DNA from: an uncultured Eggerthella sp.
Lineage (GTDB): Bacteria; Actinomycetota; Coriobacteriia; Coriobacteriales; Eggerthellaceae
Direction of reading: 5' to 3'
Assembly: GCA_900556585.1 (NCBI GenBank)
Contig: USPD01000013.1
Span: 1 to 27,628 of the forward strand
Length of the DNA: 27,628 nt
Below, piece by piece: positions 1-7,899 of this stretch. The position numbers were made by a program, and so were the translations under genes. A model generated the notes under the pieces. The model was not told the origin of the DNA. It ran no database searches and saw only the letters and a list, made by a program, of their open reading frames with translations. Within the stretch, counting starts at the first letter, position 1, and each line of letters opens with the position of its first letter.

Positions 1-45
1 CTCTTCTAGCGGATTTGGGGAACCGAAAAAGGGAGAATCAATCTC

Positions 46-2841
46 ATGATGGAAACGAAGTCAAAGACTAGCCGAACCAACAGCTCCGCTAATAATGACG
101 CTAAATCTAAGCGCCCTTATGTTCTTCCCTATATGCAAAATCGTGAACTTTCATGGCTTGAATTCAACAAGCGCGTTCTCGATCAGGGTGAAGACCATAA
201 TGTTCCATTGCTAGAACGCTTAACTCGTGTATCAATTTTTTCGAGCAACTTACAAGAATTCTTTATGGTACGCGTTGGTAGCTTGACCGACCTTTCTTTA
301 GTCAATAAAGAATTGCGTGACAATAAAACACAAATGACCCCCGACGAGCAGCTTCGTGCTATTTATGATCGTTGCCACGAACTTTACCCTGAACAGGAAC
401 GTATTTATAACCAAATTCAAGAAAAGTTGGCAGAGCGTAACATTCGCCAACTTAAAGAAGATGAGCTTTCCAAAGAGCAAGCTGCCTATCTTCGTGAATA
501 TCTTAATGTACAGGTAGTTCCTTTTCTGTCTCCTCAGATTATCAATTCTCGTCACCCTTTTCCCCATCTGGAAAACGGTGCGCTGTATGTACTTTTACGT
601 CTTGACGAAGAAAATACCCCTCAAAAAACTAAGGGACCTGACAAAAAGAAAGAAAAGAACCTTGGTGCAGAAGATGCAACCTTTGGTTTAGTGCCACTAC
701 CCCGTCAGACTAAGCGCGTTATCCCTTTGCCAGGCGAAGGTACTCAGTTTATTCTGCTTGAAAACGCGTTGAAGACTATTGTTAACGACGTATTTTCCAT
801 GTACACCACCAAGCGCGCAAGCGTTATTTGCGTTACCCGCAATGCCGACATTGACCCTAATGACGGCACTGAAGATATGGATTACGACTATCGCGAACAC
901 ATGAAGCGCATCTTAAAGAAACGTGCTCGCTTAGCGCCTGTTCGCCTTGAAACAGACACACCGCTTTCACCTGTCACAAAGAAGTTCTTATTAAAACGTC
1001 TTAATTTAAAGATGCATCAGGTATACGTAACCAGTGTGCCACTTGACATGAGCTATGCTTGGGGCTTAGACAGCATGGTAAAGCCCGAATTGGCGCACAA
1101 ACTTACCCCTGAACCTTTTGCTCCAACTTGGCCAGCATGTTTAGATAAAAAACGTTCCATCATTGAACAGATTTGTGAAAAAGATGTACTGCTTATGTAT
1201 CCTTACGAAAGCATGGATCCTTTCGTAACCATGCTCCGCGAAGCAGCATCTGATCCTTCTGTAATTTCAATCAAGATTACACTGTATCGCCTAGCTAGCC
1301 AATCCCACTTAGCAGAAGCATTGTTGAATGCTGCAGAAAATGGTAAAGAAGTAACTGCCTTATTTGAATTACGCGCTCGTTTTGATGAATCCAACAACAT
1401 TGAATGGTCACAACGTTTTGAACAAGCAGGCGCAAATGTAATTTATGGCTTCCACGACTTTAAGGTTCATTCAAAGATTTGTGCGATTACCCGCCATACC
1501 GACAAGGGTATCCAGCATATTACCCAATTAGGTACGGGCAATTACAACGAAAAGACCTCTAAGCTATATACGGACTTTTCTTTCATCACAACCGATGAAA
1601 ACATCGGTAAAGATGCAGCAGAATTCTTCCGCAATATGAGCCTTGAAAATGCATCTGATCGTTACCAAATGCTTTCCGTTGCTCCTTTACAGATCAAACC
1701 AATGATTTTGTCCAAGATTGATGAACAGATTAAGCTTGCTCGTGCGGGTAAACCAAATGGCTTGATGTTTAAAACAAATTCGGTAACCGATAAAGACATC
1801 ATCGATAAAATCGCAGAAGCATCACAGGCCGGTGTTCATACAACCTTATTTGTTCGTGGTATTTCTTGTTTGGTTCCTGGCGTTGAAGGCTATACCGACA
1901 ATGTTAAGGTAGTTTCCATCGTTGGCCGTTTGCTAGAACACAGCCGCATTTATGGTTTTGGCCCTCGTGACAACCGTGAAATTTATCTTTCCAGTGCTGA
2001 TTTAATGACACGTAATATGGAAAAGCGTGTTGAAATTGCATGGCCTATCATTAATCCTGAACTCAAAGAAAAGGTAAACGAGTATTTGGATATCTCCCTT
2101 TCTGATACTGCCAAGTTACGCATGTTGAAGAATGACTTAACTTATACCCCACTCGAATTCTTCGCAGCTGAAGGTCCTGATGGTATTCCAGAATCGTTTG
2201 ATTCACAGGAATACTTAATTAAGAAAGCCCGCGAAGATTATCTACACTCCTTGGAAATACGCGAAGAACAAGCTGCGCAGCGCAGTGCCACTGCCCGCGT
2301 TCAACGCATTCGTGATCTAGAAATAAGAGCAGCTGCTCCAGTAGTTGAAACGCTTGGTGAAAGTGCTCAAACAGAAACTGGAACCGTCCAGGCTTCTGAG
2401 ACACCTACTGAAGAAACTCAAGTAGAAATTCCACAAGAAACGGTACAGGTTTCCGATAGCACTGCTACAGCTGCCACAGAAACTACCGCTTCAACCGAAT
2501 CCGAAACTCCTACTGAACCAGCTGCTGCAACTGAAACTGAGATCTCTGTTTCAAATACGTCTTCGGCAACTCCTGAAAATGTTGGAGCAGCAGGCGGTAT
2601 TGAAGAAGTTGAACCAGGTGTAGCTGGACCTGCCCCTGCTGCTGCAAACACTACAGACAGTGCTCAATCCACTACCACAAGCACCTCTACTGCTTCAGCA
2701 ACTACAGCAGCACCTTCGCCTGAAGTAACGGTTGTTCCTCCCGAACAACAACAAACATCAAATGCTGGAACTATTCAGCTTGTGCAAAAGAAGCCAAGCT
2801 TGTGGACACGCATCAAGTTTTTGTTTACCGGCAAACTGTAA
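46..2841 (+). CDS. ppk1: Polyphosphate kinase 1 with long low-complexity C-terminal tail
   Basis: Transfers the terminal phosphate of ATP to growing inorganic polyphosphate, reversibly. The N-terminal family signature NRELSWLEFN is present. The autophosphorylated histidine is His475 in KVHSKIC, and the second conserved histidine is His632 in EHSRIYGFG; the core (about residues 30-740) looks complete. Beyond about residue 746 the protein carries roughly 165 residues rich in Thr, Ser, Glu, Ala and Pro. It then ends in a short basic/aromatic tip (911-931, containing PSLWTRIKFLF). Family members are usually about 690-740 residues, so the tail is extra. The start is the first of two tandem ATGs; a GGGAG lies about 10 bases upstream. 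A strong terminator follows directly, so the gene ends its transcription unit. The enzyme assignment is firm; the function of the tail is unknown. Confidence 0.96.
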   Translation: MMETKSKTSRTNSSANNDAKSKRPYVLPYMQNRELSWLEFNKRVLDQGEDHNVPLLERLTRVSIFSSNLQEFFMVRVGSLTDLSLVNKELRDNKTQMTPDEQLRAIYDRCHELYPEQERIYNQIQEKLAERNIRQLKEDELSKEQAAYLREYLNVQVVPFLSPQIINSRHPFPHLENGALYVLLRLDEENTPQKTKGPDKKKEKNLGAEDATFGLVPLPRQTKRVIPLPGEGTQFILLENALKTIVNDVFSMYTTKRASVICVTRNADIDPNDGTEDMDYDYREHMKRILKKRARLAPVRLETDTPLSPVTKKFLLKRLNLKMHQVYVTSVPLDMSYAWGLDSMVKPELAHKLTPEPFAPTWPACLDKKRSIIEQICEKDVLLMYPYESMDPFVTMLREAASDPSVISIKITLYRLASQSHLAEALLNAAENGKEVTALFELRARFDESNNIEWSQRFEQAGANVIYGFHDFKVHSKICAITRHTDKGIQHITQLGTGNYNEKTSKLYTDFSFITTDENIGKDAAEFFRNMSLENASDRYQMLSVAPLQIKPMILSKIDEQIKLARAGKPNGLMFKTNSVTDKDIIDKIAEASQAGVHTTLFVRGISCLVPGVEGYTDNVKVVSIVGRLLEHSRIYGFGPRDNREIYLSSADLMTRNMEKRVEIAWPIINPELKEKVNEYLDISLSDTAKLRMLKNDLTYTPLEFFAAEGPDGIPESFDSQEYLIKKAREDYLHSLEIREEQAAQRSATARVQRIRDLEIRAAAPVVETLGESAQTETGTVQASETPTEETQVEIPQETVQVSDSTATAATETTASTESETPTEPAAATETEISVSNTSSATPENVGAAGGIEEVEPGVAGPAPAAANTTDSAQSTTTSTSTASATTAAPSPEVTVVPPEQQQTSNAGTIQLVQKKPSLWTRIKFLFTGKL

Positions 2842-2868
2842 TGCTTCAATAAGCTTCTTGTTTAACCC

Positions 2869-2900
2869 AAAAGGTACCTGCATCACGCAGGTACCTTTTT
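2869..2900 (+). terminator. Rho-independent terminator of ppk1
   Basis: A perfect 9-bp GC-containing stem (2873-2881 with 2887-2895) has a 5-base loop. It is extended by an A-run pairing with the following T-run (2896-2900 and beyond). It lies 28 bases after the ppk1 stop and oriented for the plus strand. The downstream gene starts only about 25 bases later, so that gene must use read-through or a promoter overlapping this hairpin. Confidence 0.9.
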
Positions 2901-2925
2901 TACTAGAATGTTAGTTAGGATTTCC

Positions 2926-3336
2926 ATGATTTGTCCTATTGTTACTTCCCCTTTTATTCTCCAAATTCCTAGCACAAATGCCACTTCAGACGACAAAACC
3001 ATTGGAGAAAACCTTAAAGAAACACTTCAAGCTCACGCACATGAATGTGTTGGCATGGCAGCAAATATGATAGGTGTTCATAAACGCATCATTGCTGTTC
3101 AGGACGGCAACACTCTCAGAATCATGTACAACCCGGAAATAACTTCGTCTTCAAAACCATATCAAACAAAAGAAGGCTGCCTATCCCTTACCGGAATACG
3201 CAAAACCACTCGTTATAAGACCATCAAAGTCCGCTATTTGAATGGACAGTTTGAAGAGAAAGAAGAAACCTTCAATGGCTTTACTGCTCAAATCATTCAA
3301 CATGAAATTGATCATTGCAACGGTATTTTAATCTAG
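2926..3336 (+). CDS. Short divergent peptide deformylase-like protein
   Basis: Belongs to the peptide deformylase fold, metal enzymes that remove the formyl group from the N-terminal methionine of new proteins. All three family motifs can be located: GMAANMIG (43-50), EGCLS (83-87, metal-ligand Cys85) and HEIDH (126-130, two metal-ligand histidines and the catalytic glutamate). In motif 1 the usual glutamine (GLAAxQ) is methionine (Met48), so one catalytic residue is missing. At 136 residues it is shorter than the usual 150-190. I chose the ATG at 2926 because TTAGGA lies 5 bases upstream. An in-frame ATG at 2908 would sit on the terminator T-tract with no ribosome-binding site. The next gene starts 8 bases after the stop. 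Deformylation is likely but not certain; a housekeeping def presumably lies elsewhere. Confidence 0.85.
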   Translation: MICPIVTSPFILQIPSTNATSDDKTIGENLKETLQAHAHECVGMAANMIGVHKRIIAVQDGNTLRIMYNPEITSSSKPYQTKEGCLSLTGIRKTTRYKTIKVRYLNGQFEEKEETFNGFTAQIIQHEIDHCNGILI

Positions 3337-3344
3337 GATTTGCT

Positions 3345-4562
3345 ATGGAAACGACGCATGTAATTCACGAAATTGAGCCAGTATTCAATGAACACTCTCA
3401 AGTACTTCTGCTAGGTACTATGCCTTCTCCCAAATCTCGTGAGCAAGGCTTTTTCTATGGACACCCGCAAAATAGATTCTGGAAGGTTCTTGCCTCACTT
3501 TCTGATGAACCTTTGCCTGAAACCATAGAAGAAAAACGCGACCTTTGTTTGCGGCACCATATTGCACTTTGGGATGTGCTTGCAAGCTGCGACATAGAAG
3601 GAGCAAGTGACGCAAGTATTAAAAATGCTCAACCAAATAACCTAAGAAAAATTTTAAAAGCAGCTCCGATTCAAGCGGTTTTTACAACGGGCACTAAAGC
3701 AGGACAGCTTTACAAAAAGCTTTGTGAACCTACCACGAGAATCCCTTGTGAAGTTTTGCCTTCCACAAGCCCTGCTAATTCACGTATGCGTTTACCAGAG
3801 CTTTGCAAAATATATCAACAAGCTCTACTACCCTATTTAAATTTTGCCGCAACCTACCCAATACTTGATGTGGCTGAAGTGGTAGCTCTTGAACAATCTA
3901 TTGCTCAGACAGGCACTTCGCTTTATACCCTTATGCATCGTGCTGGACGCTTTTTAGCCTACGAAACCGAAAAAGTTCTAAACAGCAAGAAATCAAATAG
4001 AACAAAAGAATCTTTTACTATTGCTCTTTTATGCGGCCACGGCAACAACGGAGGCGACGGATGGGTTGCAGCACAATATCTTGCAAATAAGGGATACAAG
4101 GTATGCCTTATTTCATCCGTTTCAGCTCACGAAATAAAAGCTGAGCCTGCTCACAGAACAGCATGCGAAATCGAAGACGAGCTTGCAACCTGCACCAATG
4201 CAACAATTATTACCGCACCAACCAATGAGCAAATAAAAGAGATTCTTAGCACAGCTGACTGCATAATTGACGCTATTCTCGGCACAGGATTTTCAGGAAA
4301 TACCATTCGTGAACCATTTGCTTCATGGATAACCTATACTAACGAAGCAAAGCAAAATTCTTCCAATCCACCACTCATTGTTGCTGCCGATGTTGCCAGT
4401 GGTTTTTCCGCGCAAACAGGATCTGCAGCCACTCCTTGCGTAAAAGCAGACCACACGGTAACTATGATCACACTAAAAACCGGACTTGCTACCCCACAGG
4501 CCAAGGAATACTGTGGCTCCATACGAGTAGCACCTTTGGCAGATATATCAAACCTGCTATAA
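3345..4562 (+). CDS. Fusion: deoxyinosine/uracil-type DNA glycosylase + NAD(P)HX epimerase
   Basis: One 405-residue open frame carries two unrelated enzymes. Residues 1-165 match the hypoxanthine-DNA glycosylase branch of the uracil-DNA glycosylase superfamily: GTMPSPKS (24-31), HPQNRFW (40-46) and the second active-site motif LPSTSPAN (138-145). Such enzymes excise deaminated purines from DNA. Residues about 172-405 match the YjeF N-terminal domain (NnrE), which epimerises hydrated NADH/NADPH. Support is GHGNNGGDG (231-239) and ADVASGFSAQTG with the conserved Asp349. The ADP-dependent dehydratase domain that bacteria usually fuse to NnrE is absent and must lie elsewhere. The start ATG has TAGGA upstream, inside the end of the deformylase-like gene. 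I see no stop, no ribosome-binding site and no convincing internal start at the junction, so a genuine fusion is the simplest reading. Domain calls are strong; coupling of the two activities is inference. Confidence 0.88.
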   Translation: METTHVIHEIEPVFNEHSQVLLLGTMPSPKSREQGFFYGHPQNRFWKVLASLSDEPLPETIEEKRDLCLRHHIALWDVLASCDIEGASDASIKNAQPNNLRKILKAAPIQAVFTTGTKAGQLYKKLCEPTTRIPCEVLPSTSPANSRMRLPELCKIYQQALLPYLNFAATYPILDVAEVVALEQSIAQTGTSLYTLMHRAGRFLAYETEKVLNSKKSNRTKESFTIALLCGHGNNGGDGWVAAQYLANKGYKVCLISSVSAHEIKAEPAHRTACEIEDELATCTNATIITAPTNEQIKEILSTADCIIDAILGTGFSGNTIREPFASWITYTNEAKQNSSNPPLIVAADVASGFSAQTGSAATPCVKADHTVTMITLKTGLATPQAKEYCGSIRVAPLADISNLL

Positions 4563-4606
4563 CAAACAAAAAGCGGTATATAGAGCAAACAGTCCTATAT
4601 ACCGCT
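4561..4606 (-). terminator. Rho-independent terminator of asd
   Basis: A perfect 12-bp stem (4572-4583 with 4595-4606) has an 11-base loop. Read on the minus strand it is followed by a T-rich run (TTTTTGTTTGTT), so it terminates asd transcription. On the plus strand the following bases are not T-rich, so it would serve the convergent fusion gene poorly. Confidence 0.85.
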
Positions 4607-4646
4607 ACTAATTTATAACCTACAGTAGGTATTACGTTTTAATTCG

Positions 4647-5693
4647 TTATTCTTTTGGAAGCAAAAGAAGTGCAATCTGAGTTGCATTAAGTGCAGCACC
4701 CTTACGAATTTGATCGGCAACATTCCAGAATGCAATGCCATTTTCAACAGAAGCATCCTTACGAATTCGACCAACGTAGGCACCATCCGTACCTGCAAGC
4801 AAGCCAGGCATAGGATACACATTATTTGCAATGTCATCCATAACCGTAATACCAGGAGCAGCTTCAAGAGCAGTACGTGCCTGTTCAACACTTACCGGAC
4901 CTTCAAATTCAACATTGATTGCTTCACCATGACAACGCAGCACTGGCACACGAACACAGGTTGCTGCAACTTGAATATTGTCATCACCCATAATCTTCTT
5001 GGTTTCTACAACCATCTTCCATTCTTCTTTAGTGGAAGCATCATCCAAGAAAACATCAATATGAGGAATGCAGTTAAAAGCAATCTGGTGGGCAAATGCA
5101 TCAATGGTTAATTCTTCGCCATCAAGGAACTGACGCGTTTGTGCATAAAGTTCATCCATTGCTTTAGCACCAGCGCCAGAAGCGGCCTGATACGTAGAAA
5201 CAACAACACGCGTAATAGGTGAAATATCATAGAGAGGCTTTAATGCTGCAACCATTTGAATGGTGGAACAGTTTGGATTTGCAATAACGCCGTTGTGCCA
5301 TTCAATATCCTGAGGATTTACTTCAGGAACAATCAGTGGTACGTCTTCATCCATACGAAATGCGCTGGAATTATCAATCATTACTGCGCCCGCATCTACA
5401 ACTGCCTGACGGAATTGCTTCGAAACGCCTGCACCAGCGCTAAACAAAGCAATATCAACACCTTCAAATGCTTCAGGCGTCATTTCCTGAACCGTTAGAT
5501 CTCCTGCAGGAACTTGCCCGCATCCCTTAAAAGGAAGCTTCTTACCAGCAGATCGCTTTGAAGCAAGTGCGCGCACTTCGCTTGCAGGAAAATCGAGATC
5601 GTGAAGTACCTCGAGGAATTCATGACCAACCGCGCCTGTTGCACCAGCAACCGCTACGACGGGATTGGCAGGTATTTCCTTAGTCCAGGTCAT
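4647..5693 (-). CDS. asd: Aspartate-semialdehyde dehydrogenase
   Basis: Catalyses NADPH-dependent reduction of aspartyl phosphate to aspartate semialdehyde, the branch step towards lysine, methionine, threonine and diaminopimelate. The 348 residues show the nucleotide-binding GATGAVG (18-24), the nucleophile Cys142 in NPNCSTIQ, and the substrate-binding Arg248/catalytic His255 stretch RVPVLRCHGEAIN. The start at 5693 is fixed by AAGGAG six bases upstream and by homology. The open frame continues to 5990 but that part lies in the regulatory region of the trp operon. The gene is divergent from trp and has its own terminator. The preceding enzyme, LysC, is encoded about 10 kb away on the same strand. 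Confidence 0.96.
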   Translation of the reverse strand: MTWTKEIPANPVVAVAGATGAVGHEFLEVLHDLDFPASEVRALASKRSAGKKLPFKGCGQVPAGDLTVQEMTPEAFEGVDIALFSAGAGVSKQFRQAVVDAGAVMIDNSSAFRMDEDVPLIVPEVNPQDIEWHNGVIANPNCSTIQMVAALKPLYDISPITRVVVSTYQAASGAGAKAMDELYAQTRQFLDGEELTIDAFAHQIAFNCIPHIDVFLDDASTKEEWKMVVETKKIMGDDNIQVAATCVRVPVLRCHGEAINVEFEGPVSVEQARTALEAAPGITVMDDIANNVYPMPGLLAGTDGAYVGRIRKDASVENGIAFWNVADQIRKGAALNATQIALLLLPKE

Positions 5694-5748
5694 AAAAAGC
5701 TCCTTCATTTCGGGGTTATTGAGCTCATAATACTCTTTCATACGTGCG

Positions 5749-5754
5749 AGTATA
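5749..5754 (-). promoter_or_regulatory. Possible -10 element for asd
   Basis: TATACT on the minus strand (5754 to 5749) would give a start near 5742 and a leader of about 50 bases before asd. No good -35 hexamer lies 16-18 bases upstream, so support is weak. Confidence 0.3.
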
Positions 5755-5823
5755 TAAAAAGTATTGTGAAGGTAGAAAACACTTCGGGGAACGTTCTTAA
5801 TCAAACCGTAACAAATTCTTATC

Positions 5824-5852
5824 TTGACATTATTCAAACTTCCGCAAACAAT
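5824..5852 (+). promoter_or_regulatory. Promoter of the trp operon leader
   Basis: A perfect TTGACA -35 (5824-5829) is followed 17 bases later by AACAAT (5847-5852, four of six consensus positions). The predicted transcript start near 5859 lies just before the first pairing element of the T-box stem I, consistent with this being the leader promoter. Confidence 0.65.
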
Positions 5853-5874
5853 AAGACCGTTGTCAATTGAATGC

Positions 5875-6210
5875 ACCAAACCGTTGAAGCGGAAGTAAAA
5901 GTGGCCGTGCGCGCCCAGAGAGTCCGGGGTGCTGGGATCCGGATCGAACTGCAAACCACTAAATGGACCGCTGAGGGCGTACCGAACCAAAGAATATTTT
6001 TAGTAGGATACGACGTGAAGACATACGTTAGTTGTCGGAGATGTGATGGCATCTCGCTAAGGGCATGAATTATTATTTGTGTTTACCTTCTCTAGAATTC
6101 CTTTTCTAGCAAGATTCCAAATAAACAATTCATGAATCAAGGTGGCACCGCGGGTAAACAAGTACTTTCAACCCGTCCTTGAACGTTAAGACGTCAGGGA
6201 CGGGTTTTCT
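5875..6210 (+). ncRNA. Tryptophan-specific T-box riboswitch
   Basis: Binds uncharged tRNA and switches transcription on when charged tRNA-Trp is scarce. The 14-base T-box (AAGGTGGCACCGCG, 6139-6152) is nearly canonical. It is followed by GGGT, able to pair with the 5' side of the terminator. Upstream, stem I shows the distal AGAGAG bulge (5917-5922), then the TCCGG/CCGGA apical stem with its GCTGGGA loop. The specifier is TGG (5964-5966) followed by ACCGCTGAG, the arrangement usual after T-box specifiers. UGG is the only Trp codon, matching the operon it precedes. The 5' boundary is approximate. T-boxes are widespread in Firmicutes and found in some Actinobacteria. Confidence 0.93.
6170..6210 (+). 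terminator. T-box-controlled attenuator terminator
   Basis: A 9-bp stem (6170-6178 with 6198-6206) continues inward through a G-U pair, further pairs and one bulge to a 4-base loop, and is followed by TTTTCTTTTT. The 5' strand (ACCCG) competes with pairing to the T-box GGGT, so terminator and antiterminator are mutually exclusive. About 100 bases of untranslated leader follow before trpE. Confidence 0.9.
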
Positions 6211-6309
6211 TTTTGTTTGGAAATATTTTCTTCAAAGAGCCAAGTTCCTGAATTCTTTTCGAACTTAGCGAACGCAAGGAACAAAAGACTAAGAAAGGAA
6301 CGAACACTC

Positions 6310-7899
6310 ATGGAGCCAACACTTGAAACTGTCCAAGAGTTATTCAAAGAAGGTGAATTCCAACGCATTCCTGTTAAACGGGAACTATTTGCTGATCATT
6401 TAACTCCTATCGAAGCAATGCGCGCATTACGCGCCGCAAGCAACCATTGCTTTTTGCTGGAAAGCGCACAACCTGATGAAAAGCGTGGGCGTTACACCTT
6501 TTTGGGACTACAACCAACCCTCGAATTCACCTGTATGCAGGGACGCGCTCGCACCCGCTATAACGTGGAAACCAATCATGAAACAGAAGAAACAACCACT
6601 ACTGAAAACCCCGCTAATCTTATTCGTGACATTATGAATAACCATAAAAGTCCCCGCCTTGAAGGATTCCCTCCTTTTTCTGGTGGCCTTGTTGGTTATT
6701 TTTCCTTCGATTACCTAAGCTATAGCGAGCCAAAACTTCGCCAACAACCTTTCGGTGACTTCTCAAATACGCAAGAGGCAACCAGCTCGACTGGTTCTGA
6801 TAGCACGCGAACCAAACCCCTACTTCAAGATTTTCTTGATGTTGACCTCATGCTATTCAATAGCGTTATTGTATTTGACTCATTCCGACAAAAAGTGCTC
6901 CTTATTACGGGAGTGCAACCTAGCAAAACCTCGGACACCAATTTCGAAACAGACGCTAATGAAGCTATAGCAAAAGCTTATAACGAGGCAGAAAAAGAAC
7001 TTGATCGCATAGAAGCAATCTTGCTTGGAGATAACCGCTACCCCTTTGAGGCACTTCATCTTGAAAGCAATTTAGAACCACGCTTTAACGAAAACGAATA
7101 CGAAAGCATGGTCAACCAGGCCAAACACTACATTGCTGAAGGCGATATCTTTCAGGTAGTTCTTTCTAACCCCCTTACCGCTCCCGCATCGGGAAGCCTC
7201 TTTGATACCTACCGCGTTCTAAGAAGCGAAAATCCTTCCCCTTATATGCTCTATTTCACGAGCGATGACGTGGAAATTGCCGGCGCATCACCAGAAACTC
7301 TTGTTCGTCTTGAAAACAACCAGTTACAAACCTTCCCTCTTGCAGGAACACGACCTCGTGGCGCTACCCCTGAGGAAGACAAACGCATACAAGAAGAGCT
7401 AACTCAAGATGAAAAAGAACTCGCCGAACACAACATGCTCGTAGATTTAGGCCGCAATGACTTAGGACGAGTTTGCCAGCTTGGAAGCGTTTGTGTTGAT
7501 ACCTATTTAGATGTTTTAAAGTTTTCCCGTGTTATGCATATAGGATCTACCGTAAGCGGAACTATCGCACCTGAAAAAGATGCACTCGGTGCAATTGATG
7601 CCGTTCTTCCCGCAGGAACACTGTCGGGAGCTCCGAAAATTCGTGCAGTAGAAATCATTCACGAACTTGAACAAACCACCCGTGGAATTTATGGCGGCGC
7701 CTTAGGGTACCTGGATTTTTCCGGAAACATGGATATGTGTATAGCCATCCGTCTTGCCTACAAGAAAAACAATATTGTTTGTGTGCAATCAGGAGCAGGC
7801 ATTGTAGCGGATAGTAATCCCGCTTCCGAATACCTTGAATGTCAGAACAAAGCAGCGGCAGTAGTGAGCGCTCTTACAACCGCAAATGGAGGCCTGTAA
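6310..7899 (+). CDS. trpE: Anthranilate synthase component I
   Basis: Converts chorismate plus ammonia (supplied by TrpG) to anthranilate, the first committed step to tryptophan. The 529 residues contain LLES (49-52), the family's tryptophan-feedback site, and PSPYM. They also contain the long chorismate-binding signature, including AGASPETL, LAGTRPRGA, LVDLGRNDLGR, PAGTLSGAPK and GIYGGALGY near the C-terminus. The start at 6310 follows AAAGGA by about 10 bases. Upstream in-frame ATGs, including 6217, lie in leader sequence just after the terminator. First gene of the operon, overlapping trpG by one base. PabB is the main alternative, but the context settles the call. Confidence 0.97.
   Translation: MEPTLETVQELFKEGEFQRIPVKRELFADHLTPIEAMRALRAASNHCFLLESAQPDEKRGRYTFLGLQPTLEFTCMQGRARTRYNVETNHETEETTTTENPANLIRDIMNNHKSPRLEGFPPFSGGLVGYFSFDYLSYSEPKLRQQPFGDFSNTQEATSSTGSDSTRTKPLLQDFLDVDLMLFNSVIVFDSFRQKVLLITGVQPSKTSDTNFETDANEAIAKAYNEAEKELDRIEAILLGDNRYPFEALHLESNLEPRFNENEYESMVNQAKHYIAEGDIFQVVLSNPLTAPASGSLFDTYRVLRSENPSPYMLYFTSDDVEIAGASPETLVRLENNQLQTFPLAGTRPRGATPEEDKRIQEELTQDEKELAEHNMLVDLGRNDLGRVCQLGSVCVDTYLDVLKFSRVMHIGSTVSGTIAPEKDALGAIDAVLPAGTLSGAPKIRAVEIIHELEQTTRGIYGGALGYLDFSGNMDMCIAIRLAYKKNNIVCVQSGAGIVADSNPASEYLECQNKAAAVVSALTTANGGL

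Noticed and set aside
3840..3890. Separate nnrE gene starting inside the fusion
   Set aside because: Only a GTG codon is in frame near the junction and no Shine-Dalgarno precedes it, so independent initiation is unlikely.
4613..4891. Leu/Met-rich open frame on the minus strand resembling a membrane peptide
   Set aside because: It is a shifted-frame shadow of asd, with no ribosome-binding site of its own.
5694..5990. N-terminal extension of asd
   Set aside because: The frame is open, but AAGGAG before 5693 and the family N-terminus fix the start. The extension overlaps the trp promoter and T-box on the other strand.
6244..6282. Small hairpin in the trpE leader after the attenuator
   Set aside because: A six-base stem with a long loop, no T-run, and not covering the ribosome-binding site; too weak to call regulatory.
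6217..6309. Earlier trpE start at 6217
   Set aside because: It lies right after the attenuator T-run with no ribosome-binding site, and the extra 31 residues do not resemble TrpE.
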